Positions 24,245-33,375 are shown, counted from the first letter of the stretch. The stretch: DNA of 39,037 nucleotides from Acidobacteriota bacterium (GCA_003224525.1 QHZB01000188.1:1-39037), one strand, 5' to 3'. Notes: a model not told the origin generated them from the sequence alone. Made by a program: numbers and translations.

Positions 24245-24955
24245 ATGACGGACGCGAACGCAACACTCATCAAGATGGAAGGCGTGAAGAAGGTGTTTTA
24301 TACGGATGAGGTCGAGACGCACGCTCTGTCGGAGATCCACCTGGAGATCAAGAAGGGGCAATACATCTCGATCGCCGGGCCTTCAGGCTGCGGCAAATCG
24401 ACATTGCTCTCCATTCTGGGTCTTCTCGATTCACCGACGGGCGGAGGGTATACGCTCAACGGACAGCCGGTGGCGAATCTCTCGATCAGCGAGCGCACGC
24501 GGATCCGCAACCGCGAGATTGGATTTATTTTCCAGGCGTTCAACCTGATCGGCGACCTGACGGTATATGAAAACGTCGAGCTGCCGTTGACGTATCGCGG
24601 CACGAGCGCCGCGGAGCGGAAGCAGAAGGTGCAACACGCGCTGGAACGTGTGGGCATGGCCCACCGGCTGCGTCATTACCCGTCGCAACTCTCGGGCGGT
24701 CAGCAGCAGCGCGTAGCCGTGGCGCGTGCACTGGTTGGGGATCCGCTCATCCTGATGGCTGACGAGCCGACCGGAAACCTCGACTCGAAGAACGGCGAAG
24801 CGGTCATGGAGTTGCTGCGCGACTTGCACCGCAACGGGGCTACGGTCTGCATGGTCACGCACGACCAGCGTTACGCGAATTTCGCCGAGCGCACCATCCA
24901 CCTGTTCGACGGCCGCATCGTCGAGGAGACGCAGGAAGCACGCGTCGGAGCGTAA
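24245..24955 (+). CDS. MacB/LolD-type ABC transporter ATP-binding protein, canonical copy
   Basis: Nucleotide-binding subunit of 236 residues. All catalytic motifs are standard: Walker A GPSGCGKST (about 45-53), Q-loop IFQAFNLI, signature LSGGQQQRVAVARAL, Walker B LILMADEPTGNLDS and switch VTHDQ. The motif pattern and length match LolD/MacB-type ATPases that drive FtsX-like permeases by transmitting mechanical motion, not by forming a pore. ATG 24245 follows GGAGAGCAA. The open frame continues upstream into the permease gene but has no ABC features there. It sits between the two large permease genes and probably serves one or both. Confidence 0.95.
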   Translation: MTDANATLIKMEGVKKVFYTDEVETHALSEIHLEIKKGQYISIAGPSGCGKSTLLSILGLLDSPTGGGYTLNGQPVANLSISERTRIRNREIGFIFQAFNLIGDLTVYENVELPLTYRGTSAAERKQKVQHALERVGMAHRLRHYPSQLSGGQQQRVAVARALVGDPLILMADEPTGNLDSKNGEAVMELLRDLHRNGATVCMVTHDQRYANFAERTIHLFDGRIVEETQEARVGA

Positions 24956-24971
24956 GGCCGGGAGGTACAGC

Positions 24972-27407
24972 ATGAGTACCGTCTGGCAGGACCTTCGCTA
25001 TGCGGTCCGCGTGCTGGCGAAGAGTCCGGGGTTCACCGTCCTCGCTGTTTTGACGCTGGCGCTGGGGATCGGCGCAAATACCGCAATTTCCACGGTTGTA
25101 TACGGCGTTCTTCTCCGGCCGCTCCCGTTTCCAGAGCCAGACCGCATCGTGCAGCTCGCGGAGACCGCCGAAGGGCAGTCAGGCGAGATGGACTTGACGT
25201 CGCTGCAATTGCAGCGATTGCGCGAACATGGACAGTTCTTCGAGAGCATCGCAGGCTACACCGATGTTGGGTTCAATGTAGCAGCCGGAAACGAAGCAGC
25301 GCATGTGCGCGGAATGCCCGTCTCTGCCGATTATTTTCAGGTTCTTAGAGTGCATCCGGCGGCCGGCCGCGATTTTCTTCCGGAGGAAGATCGCGGCGAT
25401 GGTCAACGCGTCGCGATCATCAGCCACGCGTTTTGGTTGAGAAGGTTCGCCGGCGATCCCGGAACTGTCGGGCAGAAAGTCCTGCTCAATGGCGACCCGT
25501 ACACGGTGATCGGGGTGATGCCGGACGGGTTTGATCCGCGCGCTAGCTCCGATTTCAGCGCGGGCATTGCGGCCGACGTGTGGGTGCCCCTGGCCCTTGT
25601 GGCCAAGACCGTGGGAAGTGGGGAAAACATTGGTGTTGTCGCCCGCTTGAAGCCGGGCCTCTCGCGTGCTCAGGTTGACGCACAGATGAGCCTCATCACG
25701 CAAGAATTTCGCAAACAATTCCCCGGCGACGTCTCAGCGCGGCAAGCCATAGCCTTCCTGCCATACCAATTCATGATCGGTTCGGACGTGCGTCCTTATT
25801 TGCTTGTGCTGCTTGGTGCGATCGGTTTTGTGTTGCTGATTGCTTGTGCCAATGTGGCCAATTTGCTACTGGCCCAGGGCGGCTCGCGGGGACGAGAGAT
25901 TGCCGTGCGCATAGCGATGGGCGCTACGCGGCCACGCCTCGTCCAGCAGTTGCTAAGCGAGAGCTTATTGATCGCGCTCGCCGGCGGCGTGCTTGGTTTG
26001 GCAGTGGCGAACGCAGTGCTGGGCTGGCTTTTGGCCTTGGCGCCCGTCAGTTTGCCGCGACTGAGCGACATTCATTTGGATGCAGGCATCTTTGGCTTCA
26101 CCCTGCTCGTTTCCGTGCTGACTGGCATCCTCTTTGGACTCGCACCTGCGATTTACACCACGAACACCACCCTCAGCGAAGCCCTTAAGGAAGGGTCCGG
26201 AAAGGCCAGCGCTGGCGCCGGCCGCGCGCGATTGCGGCAGAGCTTGGTGGTTGGAGAATTCGCCCTGTCACTTGTGCTCCTGGCGGGCGCCGGTTTGATG
26301 ATCGCTACTTTTACTAAGTTGATGAATACCAGCCCGGGGTTTGATCCGCACCGCGTTCTCACAATGCAGTTCTGGCTGACGGGTTCGCGGTACAAGTCGA
26401 CTCCCGAAGTGGCCAATTACTATCAGTCAGTCGTACAAAAGATCGAAGCTTGGCCCGGCGTGGAAGCAGCGGGAATTGTCGCGGCAGGATTGCCGCTCGA
26501 GCGCGGCGGAAACAACGGCGTGAGAATTGCCGGCCAGCACCAATCCGACTGGCTGGCGTCCAATTACCGCGAGGCCTCTCCCGGATACTTTCGCGCCATG
26601 GGAATTGCATTGCGAGAGGGACGCGGCATCCTCGATTCGGACACGGGCGACTCAAACCAAGTGGTGGTTATTAACGAAGCGTTTGCACAAAAATATCTTT
26701 CGAATCGCAATGCGCTCGGCGAGCACGTTTACGTGAATGGCGTTCCCCGCGAAGTGGTGGGAGTCGTCGCGGACGTGAAGTCCTACCTCGATCGGCCTAG
26801 CGAGCCAACCACGTTTATCCCTGGTGCGCAAACGTCTTACGAAGGCTCTAAAATTTGGGAAGGGTGGTTTCCTAGAAGCATTGTTGTGCGCGCCAGCGGA
26901 AACCCTCTGCGCCTCAGCAAGTCCGTGCGCGAAGCGGTCGCCGCAGTGGATCCGCTGGTGCCGACTGGCGCGGTCCGGTCCATGGACCAGATGCTCGCTC
27001 ATTCTGTAGGCTTGCGAAGCTTCATGATGATGCTTTTGAGCATTTTCGGCGGCCTTGCGCTGGTCCTTGCGAGTGTTGGGATTTATGGAGTCATCTCCTA
27101 CGCGGTATCGCAACGAACGCGGGAAATCGGAGTGCGTATGGCGCTAGGGGCGCGGCCCGCGGACGTGCTGCGGATGATTCTGGCGGAAGGGCTGAAGCTT
27201 GTCGCCGTCGGAGTGGCGCTCGGCGTGGCAGCGGCGCTGATGCTGACGAGATTGCTCGAAGGAATGATCTACGGAGTGAGCATGAGGGACCCGCTCATAT
27301 TCGTGCTGGTGAATCTGCTCATGGTGGCGGTCTCGCTGGCGGCATGCTACGTCCCCGCATTGCGGGCAACGCGAGTTGATCCGATCACCGCCTTGCGGTA
27401 CGAATAG
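24972..27407 (+). CDS. MacB/FtsX-like ABC permease (large 'ADOP' type), second copy
   Basis: Second large permease, 811 residues, with the same two-unit layout as its neighbour. The N-terminus is VWQDLRYAVRVLAKSPGFTVLAVLTLALGIGANTAI. The first FtsX block includes LLGAIGFVLLIACANVANLLLAQGGSRGREIAVRIAMGA. The second has LASVGIYGVISYAVSQRTREIGVRMALGA, with the terminal RATRVDPITALRYE. It begins 16 nt after the ATPase gene, preceded by GGGAGG. The two permeases differ widely in their periplasmic regions, so they are ancient paralogues and not a recent duplication. They could form a heterodimer or two separate pumps. Confidence 0.94.
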   Translation: MSTVWQDLRYAVRVLAKSPGFTVLAVLTLALGIGANTAISTVVYGVLLRPLPFPEPDRIVQLAETAEGQSGEMDLTSLQLQRLREHGQFFESIAGYTDVGFNVAAGNEAAHVRGMPVSADYFQVLRVHPAAGRDFLPEEDRGDGQRVAIISHAFWLRRFAGDPGTVGQKVLLNGDPYTVIGVMPDGFDPRASSDFSAGIAADVWVPLALVAKTVGSGENIGVVARLKPGLSRAQVDAQMSLITQEFRKQFPGDVSARQAIAFLPYQFMIGSDVRPYLLVLLGAIGFVLLIACANVANLLLAQGGSRGREIAVRIAMGATRPRLVQQLLSESLLIALAGGVLGLAVANAVLGWLLALAPVSLPRLSDIHLDAGIFGFTLLVSVLTGILFGLAPAIYTTNTTLSEALKEGSGKASAGAGRARLRQSLVVGEFALSLVLLAGAGLMIATFTKLMNTSPGFDPHRVLTMQFWLTGSRYKSTPEVANYYQSVVQKIEAWPGVEAAGIVAAGLPLERGGNNGVRIAGQHQSDWLASNYREASPGYFRAMGIALREGRGILDSDTGDSNQVVVINEAFAQKYLSNRNALGEHVYVNGVPREVVGVVADVKSYLDRPSEPTTFIPGAQTSYEGSKIWEGWFPRSIVVRASGNPLRLSKSVREAVAAVDPLVPTGAVRSMDQMLAHSVGLRSFMMMLLSIFGGLALVLASVGIYGVISYAVSQRTREIGVRMALGARPADVLRMILAEGLKLVAVGVALGVAAALMLTRLLEGMIYGVSMRDPLIFVLVNLLMVAVSLAACYVPALRATRVDPITALRYE

Positions 27408-27480
27408 GGCCAAAGTTGTGTCGCAGGAACATGCGCTAAGATAGTGACGCGATTCACCGTTCGAAGCGCAAGGAGCTGAC

Positions 27481-28197
27481 GTGGAATCTCTGATTCAATT
27501 GCGAGGTCTCGAAAAGGCAATCGAGGCTGGCCCGAACAAATTCTTTTTGCTGCGGCGCATCAATCTGGATATCCAGCCCGGGGAATTTGTGACCATCATG
27601 GGCCCTTCGGGCGCCGGGAAGTCTACGCTGCTGAGTATCATCGGCATGTTGGATGGCGCGTGGACCGGGGACTATTACTTTCTCGGCGAGCCCGTTCACA
27701 AGCTCAACATCAAGAAACGCAACGAGCTGCATAAAGCAAACATCGGCTTTGTCTTCCAGAGCTACCACTTGATCGACAATCTGACGGTATTCGAAAACCT
27801 GGAAGTGCCGCTGTCCTACAAGAATGTGCCGCACAAAGAGCGCGTCAGCCTGGTCTGCGACACGCTCGATCGTTTCCACATCGTGGGCAAGAAGGATCTT
27901 TTTCCAAACCAACTATCCGGCGGCCAGCAGCAGCTTGTGGGGGTTGCCCGCGCCGTAATCCTCAATCCAAAACTGATTCTCGCTGACGAGCCGACAGGAA
28001 ATCTGCACTCGGCGCAAGGTGATGAGATCATGCAACTGTTCAAGAGGCTGAATGATGCGGGTACCACGATCATTCAGGTGACGCACTCAGAAAGAAATGC
28101 ATCGTATGGAAACCGCATCATCCAATTGAAGGACGGCTGGGTTGTGAGTGACAACGCAACAGCCGGCGCGCAAGTTGGCGCGGCACACCCCGCGTGA
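27481..28197 (+). CDS. Divergent ABC transporter ATP-binding protein
   Basis: ABC ATPase of 238 residues related to the LolD/MacB type but with altered motifs. Walker A is normal (GPSGAGKST, 41-49), as is the Q-loop VFQSYHLI. The signature reads LSGGQQQLVGVARAV, with Leu-Val-Gly where the family normally has Arg-Val-Ala. The D-loop region reads NLHSAQG in place of NLDS, and the switch is VTHSE. The Walker B Glu (LADEPTGN) is kept, so hydrolysis is possible, but the site may be degenerate or regulatory. The start is GTG with AAGGAG upstream. A possible weak promoter (TTGTGT, then TAAGAT, 15-bp spacing) lies in the 73-bp gap before it. It probably pairs with the preceding permease or with the canonical ATPase as a heterodimer. 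Confidence 0.91.
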   Translation: MESLIQLRGLEKAIEAGPNKFFLLRRINLDIQPGEFVTIMGPSGAGKSTLLSIIGMLDGAWTGDYYFLGEPVHKLNIKKRNELHKANIGFVFQSYHLIDNLTVFENLEVPLSYKNVPHKERVSLVCDTLDRFHIVGKKDLFPNQLSGGQQQLVGVARAVILNPKLILADEPTGNLHSAQGDEIMQLFKRLNDAGTTIIQVTHSERNASYGNRIIQLKDGWVVSDNATAGAQVGAAHPA

Positions 28198-28287
28198 GCG
28201 GGGGCTACCGGCTGCAAGGCGGCGCCTCGACCGTATCTCACGGTGCCTGGAAAACGGCAGTAGGTTAAACTTCGCAAATACATCCGA

Positions 28288-29664
28288 ATGAAGACGACTA
28301 ACCCGCACCCTTATCGAGTTCTTTTGGCTGACGACCAGGCGGACATCCGCGATGCTCTGCGCTTGCTCTTAAAGCGTGAGGGCTATGAAACGCAGGGCGT
28401 CGCCTCTCCGGCCGAGGCTCTGAGCGCCATCGAATCGCGGGAATTTGACGCAGTCCTGATGGACCTCAACTACGCGCGAGACACAACGTCGGGTCAAGAG
28501 GGACTCGATCTGCTCACTCGCCTACAAATGCTCGACAGCACGTTGCCTGTTATCGTCATGACCGCATGGAGCAGCATCGAACTGGCGGTGGAGGCGATGC
28601 GCCGTGGCGCGCGCGACTTTGTCCAGAAGCCTTGGGAAAATACTCGCCTGCTCGCCATTTTGCGCACGCAAATCGAATTGCGCCAGGCGCTGCGGCAGGC
28701 CTCTCGTCTCGAAGCCGAAAACCGCATCCTGCGCGCCGAATCGCGCCCGACATTTCTAGCGAAATCCCCGGCGATGGCGCCGGTCCTAGAGCTGATTGGG
28801 CAGATCGGCCCATCGGACGCCAACGTCTTGATCACCGGAGAACATGGCACCGGCAAGGAAGTTGTCGCGCGAACCCTTCATGCGTTGTCGTCGCGTGCGA
28901 CGAAGCCAATGGTAACTGTGAATGCGGCGGGGCTATCCGAGGGTATTTTCGAAAGCGAGCTCTTCGGTCACGTAAAAGGCGCCTTTACCGATGCGCGCGC
29001 GGACCGTGTCGGGCGGTTCGAACTCGCCGATGGCAGCACCCTGTTCCTGGACGAAATCGCCAACGTTCCGCTCAACCTGCAAGCCAAGCTTTTGCGCGTT
29101 CTGGAAACGGGGGATCTCGAGCGTGTCGGCTCGTCCAGCACCCGGCGGGTCAACGTGAGAGTGCTCGCGGCTACCAATGCGGACGTGAATGCCGAGGCCG
29201 CTGCGGGCCGGTTCCGTCAAGACCTGCTGTTTCGCCTGAATACCATCGAGATCCACATCCCTCCGTTGCGAGACCGCCGCGAGGACGTCGATCTCCTTGC
29301 GCACCATTTTGTTCACGGTTACGCGCAGCGCTATCGCAAAAACATTTCCGGTTTCGACCCGGCGGCCATGAAGGCTCTTCATGAACATGCCTGGCCAGGC
29401 AATGTTCGGGAGCTCGATCACGCGGTGGAACGCGGCGTGCTCCTCTCGCCCGGCCCGGCCGTTCGCGCGGCAGACCTCGGCTTGCGCGCGCAGGCTCTTG
29501 GCGGGGCGGCCAAGCTGGAGGAGATGAGCCTCGACGAAGTGGAGCGGTATCTCATCGAGCGTACTCTCTCCCGCCACGAAGGCAACGTCAGCCAGGCGGC
29601 CAAGGCTCTGGGATTGAGCCGCAGCGCCATGTATCGCCGGCTGCAAAAACACGGGCTGGAATGA
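28288..29664 (+). CDS. NtrC-family sigma-54-dependent response regulator
   Basis: Response regulator/enhancer-binding protein of 458 residues. The receiver (about 10-125) has phosphoacceptor Asp-59 in AVLMDLNYARDTTSGQEG, where the loop after Asp is longer than usual. The AAA+ domain has Walker A GEHGTGKE (184-191), the sigma-54 contact loop GAFTDA (231-236), and Walker B STLFLDEIAN. The C-terminus carries a Fis-type helix-turn-helix (NVSQAAKALGLSRSAMYRRLQKHGL). The sigma-54 loop is GAFTDA, not the consensus GAFTGA. The gene overlaps the sensor kinase by 4 nt and follows the transporter genes by 90 bp, so it most likely regulates the transporter cluster through a sigma-54 promoter. Confidence 0.95.
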   Translation: MKTTNPHPYRVLLADDQADIRDALRLLLKREGYETQGVASPAEALSAIESREFDAVLMDLNYARDTTSGQEGLDLLTRLQMLDSTLPVIVMTAWSSIELAVEAMRRGARDFVQKPWENTRLLAILRTQIELRQALRQASRLEAENRILRAESRPTFLAKSPAMAPVLELIGQIGPSDANVLITGEHGTGKEVVARTLHALSSRATKPMVTVNAAGLSEGIFESELFGHVKGAFTDARADRVGRFELADGSTLFLDEIANVPLNLQAKLLRVLETGDLERVGSSSTRRVNVRVLAATNADVNAEAAAGRFRQDLLFRLNTIEIHIPPLRDRREDVDLLAHHFVHGYAQRYRKNISGFDPAAMKALHEHAWPGNVRELDHAVERGVLLSPGPAVRAADLGLRAQALGGAAKLEEMSLDEVERYLIERTLSRHEGNVSQAAKALGLSRSAMYRRLQKHGLE

Positions 29665-30998
29665 GGCCATTGGCCTATGAGCGCCGCATCCAGCTTCTCG
29701 CGCTAGCGGCGGGTTTCCCAGGTTCTCTGATCGCCATGATTCTCTTGTGGCATGGCAATTATTCTTCGGGCGCCGCCTGGACACTTGCCTTTCTCATCCT
29801 TTCTCTCTGGCTCGGCTTCGCTTTCTCCCTGCGAAATCGCGTTGTTTTTTCGCTGCAAACTCTTTCGAATCTCCTGGCCGCTTTGCGCGAGGAGGACTTC
29901 TCGATGCGCGCTCGCGGGGCACGAAGCGACGATGCCATGGGTGAAGTGATTATTGAAGTCAATGCTCTCAGTGAAACCTTGCGGCAACAGCGCCTGGGCG
30001 CACTGGAGGCCACTGCCCTTCTGCGGACCGTGATGGAGGAGATTGACCTCGCCATCTTTACGTTTGACAACTGCAGGAAACTGCGACTGGTCAATCGCGC
30101 CGGCGAACGTTTGTTGGGCCGTCCTGAAGAACGCCTACTAGGGTTTACCGCGGAAGAACTGGGACTCGGCGCTTGCCTGGAAGGCGAAGCCGCGCACACG
30201 ATGGAGCTGGCCTTTCCCGGAAGTTCCGGGCGCTGGGGGCTGCGTCGCGGGACGTTTCGCCAGGGAGGATTGCCTCATCACTTGGTGGTTCTGAGCGATC
30301 TGAGCCGTACGCTCCGTGACGAAGAGCGCAAAGCGTGGCAGCGGCTCATTCGGGTTCTTGGGCATGAGTTGAACAACTCGCTGGCCCCGATTCAATCCGT
30401 CGCGCAAGGTCTGGAGAGCGGGCTCTTGAATGCTTCCAAGTCTTCCGAACTGCAGAGCGAAGCGTCCGCTGTGATTCTGGATGATCTCCGGCAGGGCCTT
30501 GGCATCATTCGCTCTCGCACGGAAGCACTTGGTCGCTTTATGGCAGCGTACGCACAACTTGCACGGCTGCCACAACCGAAGCTACTGCCTGTAAACGTCT
30601 CGGAATGGATCAGCCGGACCGTAAAACTAGAGACGCGGGTAAGAGTCAACCTTTTGAGCGGTCCGGACGTGGTCATTTCGGCCGACGTCGACCAATTGGA
30701 GCAGTTGCTGATCAACCTGGTTCGTAATGCAGCGGATGCCACGCTCGAAACTGGCGGCTCCGTTCAAGTTGGTTGGTCCCGGCAAGGCGCGCACCTTGAT
30801 GTCTGGGTTGTCGACGAGGGCCCTGGCCTTCCCAATACGTCGAACTTGTTCGTCCCCTTCTTCACAACCAAGCCGGGCGGCTCCGGAATTGGTCTGGTTC
30901 TCAGTCGCCAGATCGCCGAAGCTCACGGTGGTGAGCTAACTTTAAAGAACCGTTCCGATGCGCGCGGCTGCAGGGCCCTGCTTCGACTCCCCGTTTAG
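29661..30998 (+). CDS. NtrY-like membrane sensor histidine kinase
   Basis: Sensor kinase of 445 residues that should phosphorylate the overlapping NtrC-type regulator. Two membrane helices (about 12-30 and 38-55) are separated by a very short periplasmic loop, so the signal may be sensed in the membrane or through the adjoining transporter. A HAMP-like helix (LREEDFSMRARG) and a PAS-like region (about 115-215) follow. The HisKA motif is LGHELNNSLAPIQS (His-235). The HATPase boxes are NLVRNAADAT, DEGPGL, FTTKPGGSGIGLVLSRQ. The ATGA overlap with the preceding gene indicates translational coupling. It ends a plus-strand cluster that converges on kdpE about 200 bp away. Confidence 0.94.
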   Translation: MRPLAYERRIQLLALAAGFPGSLIAMILLWHGNYSSGAAWTLAFLILSLWLGFAFSLRNRVVFSLQTLSNLLAALREEDFSMRARGARSDDAMGEVIIEVNALSETLRQQRLGALEATALLRTVMEEIDLAIFTFDNCRKLRLVNRAGERLLGRPEERLLGFTAEELGLGACLEGEAAHTMELAFPGSSGRWGLRRGTFRQGGLPHHLVVLSDLSRTLRDEERKAWQRLIRVLGHELNNSLAPIQSVAQGLESGLLNASKSSELQSEASAVILDDLRQGLGIIRSRTEALGRFMAAYAQLARLPQPKLLPVNVSEWISRTVKLETRVRVNLLSGPDVVISADVDQLEQLLINLVRNAADATLETGGSVQVGWSRQGAHLDVWVVDEGPGLPNTSNLFVPFFTTKPGGSGIGLVLSRQIAEAHGGELTLKNRSDARGCRALLRLPV

Positions 30999-31201
30999 GC
31001 TAGGCGCGCGCCACGTCAGCGAGGTTGCGCTGCGCTCAGTCGTCGCCAAGCATACCTTGGGGAGACAGCTCGGGCGTCCTAGGCGAGCCACGCGTAAATG
31101 TTCTGGAACTGAATCTGGACCTCGACGCTCAACATCCGCTTTCGAAATCAGCGGTCGTCTTCCGGGCGATTTTGCTATCCGCCGAATATCGGGCACTTTT
31201 A
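30999..31201. other. Convergent intergenic region
   Basis: 203 bp between two converging genes. I looked for a bidirectional terminator and saw no long GC stem with T runs. The AT-rich patch near 31190-31210 (TTTTATTATTTTCG) is at the 3' end of kdpE and could contribute T residues on the plus strand, but no clear stem precedes it. No credible gene. Confidence 0.3.
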
Positions 31202-31918
31202 TTATTTTCGAGAGGACGACTTAGAGAGGCTCACGCGCGGCGGTTGGAAGCGATATCCCACCCACGGTTCCGTGCGGATGTAGTTCGGCTGCGCCGGGTC
31301 GCTCTCGATCTTTTTGCGCAACTGGTTGATGACCACCCGCAGGTTTTCCGTTTCTTCCCCATAGTCCGGCCCCCAAACGGACTGCAGGAGTCTTCGATGG
31401 GTCAGCGGCTTGCCCTGATTGGCAATCAGGTGCTTGAGAACGTCGAATTCCTTCGGCGTCAGGTGCACTTCCTCACCGCGCACCGTCAACTGCCGGCTTT
31501 CGAAATCCAGCGTGAGGTCCTTCGAAACAAAAGGGGGAAGCGTGTCACCGGGAGCGTAGCGCCTCAATGCGGCACGAATGCGCGCCAGCAGTTCTTCGAT
31601 GCCAAAGGGCTTGACCACATAATCGTCCGCTCCGGCATCGAGTGCGAGCACTTTGTCCCGCTCCGCGTTTCGGACCGTGAGCATGATAATGGGAGCATCG
31701 GAAGATTGCCGAATCTCCCGGCACGCTGCGATCCCGCCGATACCCGGCATGTTTACATCGAGAAGTACAAGATCGGGCTTCTCCTTGCGAACGGCTTCGA
31801 CTGCCTCCTCGCCTGTCTTGGCCTCGATGATCACGTACCCCTTGCTGGAGAGGGTGGAACGCAGCACTCGCCGAATCTGCGGCTCATCGTCTACGACCAG
31901 AATGGAGGCGTCATTCAT
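31202..31918 (-). CDS. kdpE: KdpE-like OmpR-family response regulator
   Basis: Response regulator of 238 residues. The receiver has VVDDEPQIRRVLR, the phosphoacceptor Asp-54 in LVLLDVNMPGI, Thr in IIMLTVRN and Lys in DYVVKPF. The C-terminal OmpR/PhoB winged helix has LTPKEFDVLKHLIANQGKPLTHRRLLQSVWG and VVINQLRKKIE. The sequence pattern, including ADDYVVKPFGIEELLARIRAALRR, is KdpE-like. It overlaps the partner kinase gene by 4 nt (ATGA). In known systems KdpE activates the high-affinity potassium pump kdpFABC. Those pump genes are not in the window, so the regulon must lie elsewhere or have changed. Confidence 0.93.
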   Translation of the reverse strand: MNDASILVVDDEPQIRRVLRSTLSSKGYVIIEAKTGEEAVEAVRKEKPDLVLLDVNMPGIGGIAACREIRQSSDAPIIMLTVRNAERDKVLALDAGADDYVVKPFGIEELLARIRAALRRYAPGDTLPPFVSKDLTLDFESRQLTVRGEEVHLTPKEFDVLKHLIANQGKPLTHRRLLQSVWGPDYGEETENLRVVINQLRKKIESDPAQPNYIRTEPWVGYRFQPPRVSLSKSSSRK

Positions 31919-33375
31919 GTTGATCGTTCCGCCCTTCGTCGAACGGGCAGGGAAAACGAGAAGACCGAGCCGTGCCCGAGTTGGCTGGTTACTCCAATGG
32001 TTCCCTTGTGCGCTGTCACAATCGCCTTCGCGATCGGAAGCCCCATGCCGGTTCCCCGGACAAGGTAGCGCTGATCTTTTCCGCGATAGAATTTATCGAA
32101 AATCATTCCCTGCTCGAGATCGTCGATGCCTGGGCCACGGTCAGCCACGCTGGTTGTCACGTAATCGCCGGTAAGTTCTGCGGTGATAACGATCGGCTGC
32201 TCCCTTCCCGAATACAGATTGGCATTATCGATGAGCTTCACCAAAATGTCCTGGGCACGGTCAAGATCCGCCTCCACAGACGGTAGGCCCGAGGCTACTT
32301 TCACCTGAATCTCGCGCACTCCCAGTGAAGACTTAGAAAGCGTTAGCGCTCCCTGAATGATCTCTTCAAGCGATGTCGGCGCAAAATGCAGCTCGATTTC
32401 ACCGGCTTCCAGCCGCGCCATCTCCGCGGCCTCTTCGACGAGATGGTTTAGCCGGTCGCACTCTTCATTGATGATGGTGAGAAATTCGTGAGCTTGGGGA
32501 GCGGCCACTTTTCCGCTGGCGAGCAGGCTGGTCACCGCTGCTTTCATGGAGGTCAGCGGTGTGCGGAAATCGTGCGTGACGGAATCCAGCAATGCGGACT
32601 TCAACCGCTCGCCTTGCCTCTCGGCCTCCGTCTGGCTGAGCTGTTCCACGGCTCGCGCCCGTTCGACGGCGATAGCCACAAGGCTCCCTACCGCATCGAG
32701 GGTCTGGCGCGAGAGTCTGGCCCCGGAAATACCGAGGCTCCCGATGGCCCTCACGCCAAGGCGCACTGGAACAAAGTATAGGCTCTGCTCGGATTCGATG
32801 GTCACTTCATCGCGGACGAACGCCGTCTTCATTTTCTCCTCATCGAGATGAGCAGCGCCATACCCCGATCGATAGAACTTTGCTTTTTGCGGAAGAAATA
32901 ATTCAGCTGCGCCCGCCTCGAAGCTCTCCACAATGTAATTTGGTATTGCATTCATCAACTGGATGACGTTGCCTTCTCCGAGCAATTTCTGGCTGAATTT
33001 GTAGAGCCGCTCAATCTCGCGGCGACGGCTGTGCGCCTCGTCTGCTTCCTTCCGGATACGGGCCGATAGCTGGCTGCCCATGATGGAGGTAACCAGGAAT
33101 GCGCCGAGCGCCACCCAATTCTGTGGGTCGGCGATGGTTAAATTCCCAACGGGGGGCAAGAACGCATAGTTGAAGACCAGCATCGCCACCACGGACATGA
33201 AGACGGAGACCACCATTCCCCAGACCGCCGAAACTGCTAGAATTGCGAGAAGAAGCGTGAGCGCAACGGTGGTCTGATTTACAAGAAGTACGTGGCGGTA
33301 GAGAAAAGCGATGCCGGCGACGATGATGGCGGAGAGCGCGAAACCGACTGCCCGGCCGGCTAGAAATCTCTGCAT
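31915..33375 (-). CDS. KdpD C-terminal-half histidine kinase (DUF4118-GAF-HisKA-HATPase)
   Basis: Sensor kinase of 486 residues equal to the C-terminal half of a classical KdpD. Four KdpD-type membrane helices (DUF4118, about 8-105) include VNQTTVALTLLLAILAVSAVWG and the typical FNYAFLPPVGNLTIADPQNW. A GAF-like region (about 125-245) follows. The HisKA motif is SVTHDFRTPLTSMKAAV (His-268). The HATPase boxes are KLIDNANLYS, DRGPGI and GTGMGLPIAKAIV. The KdpD N-terminal nucleotide-binding and Usp domains are absent here and are encoded by a separate divergent gene starting 49 bp away. No ribosome site is visible upstream of the ATG. A TAGAAT 7 nt before it could be a -10 of a nearly leaderless message. 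Confidence 0.93.
   Translation of the reverse strand: MQRFLAGRAVGFALSAIIVAGIAFLYRHVLLVNQTTVALTLLLAILAVSAVWGMVVSVFMSVVAMLVFNYAFLPPVGNLTIADPQNWVALGAFLVTSIMGSQLSARIRKEADEAHSRRREIERLYKFSQKLLGEGNVIQLMNAIPNYIVESFEAGAAELFLPQKAKFYRSGYGAAHLDEEKMKTAFVRDEVTIESEQSLYFVPVRLGVRAIGSLGISGARLSRQTLDAVGSLVAIAVERARAVEQLSQTEAERQGERLKSALLDSVTHDFRTPLTSMKAAVTSLLASGKVAAPQAHEFLTIINEECDRLNHLVEEAAEMARLEAGEIELHFAPTSLEEIIQGALTLSKSSLGVREIQVKVASGLPSVEADLDRAQDILVKLIDNANLYSGREQPIVITAELTGDYVTTSVADRGPGIDDLEQGMIFDKFYRGKDQRYLVRGTGMGLPIAKAIVTAHKGTIGVTSQLGHGSVFSFSLPVRRRAERST

Noticed and set aside
28198-28287. GG/GC pair resembling a sigma-54 promoter before the NtrC-type gene
   Set aside because: No TTGC and poor -24 match in a GC-rich stretch; likely chance.
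31025-32068. Plus-strand open frame of 347 codons over kdpE
   Set aside because: Entire length is antisense to kdpE and the intergenic gap; no domain features.
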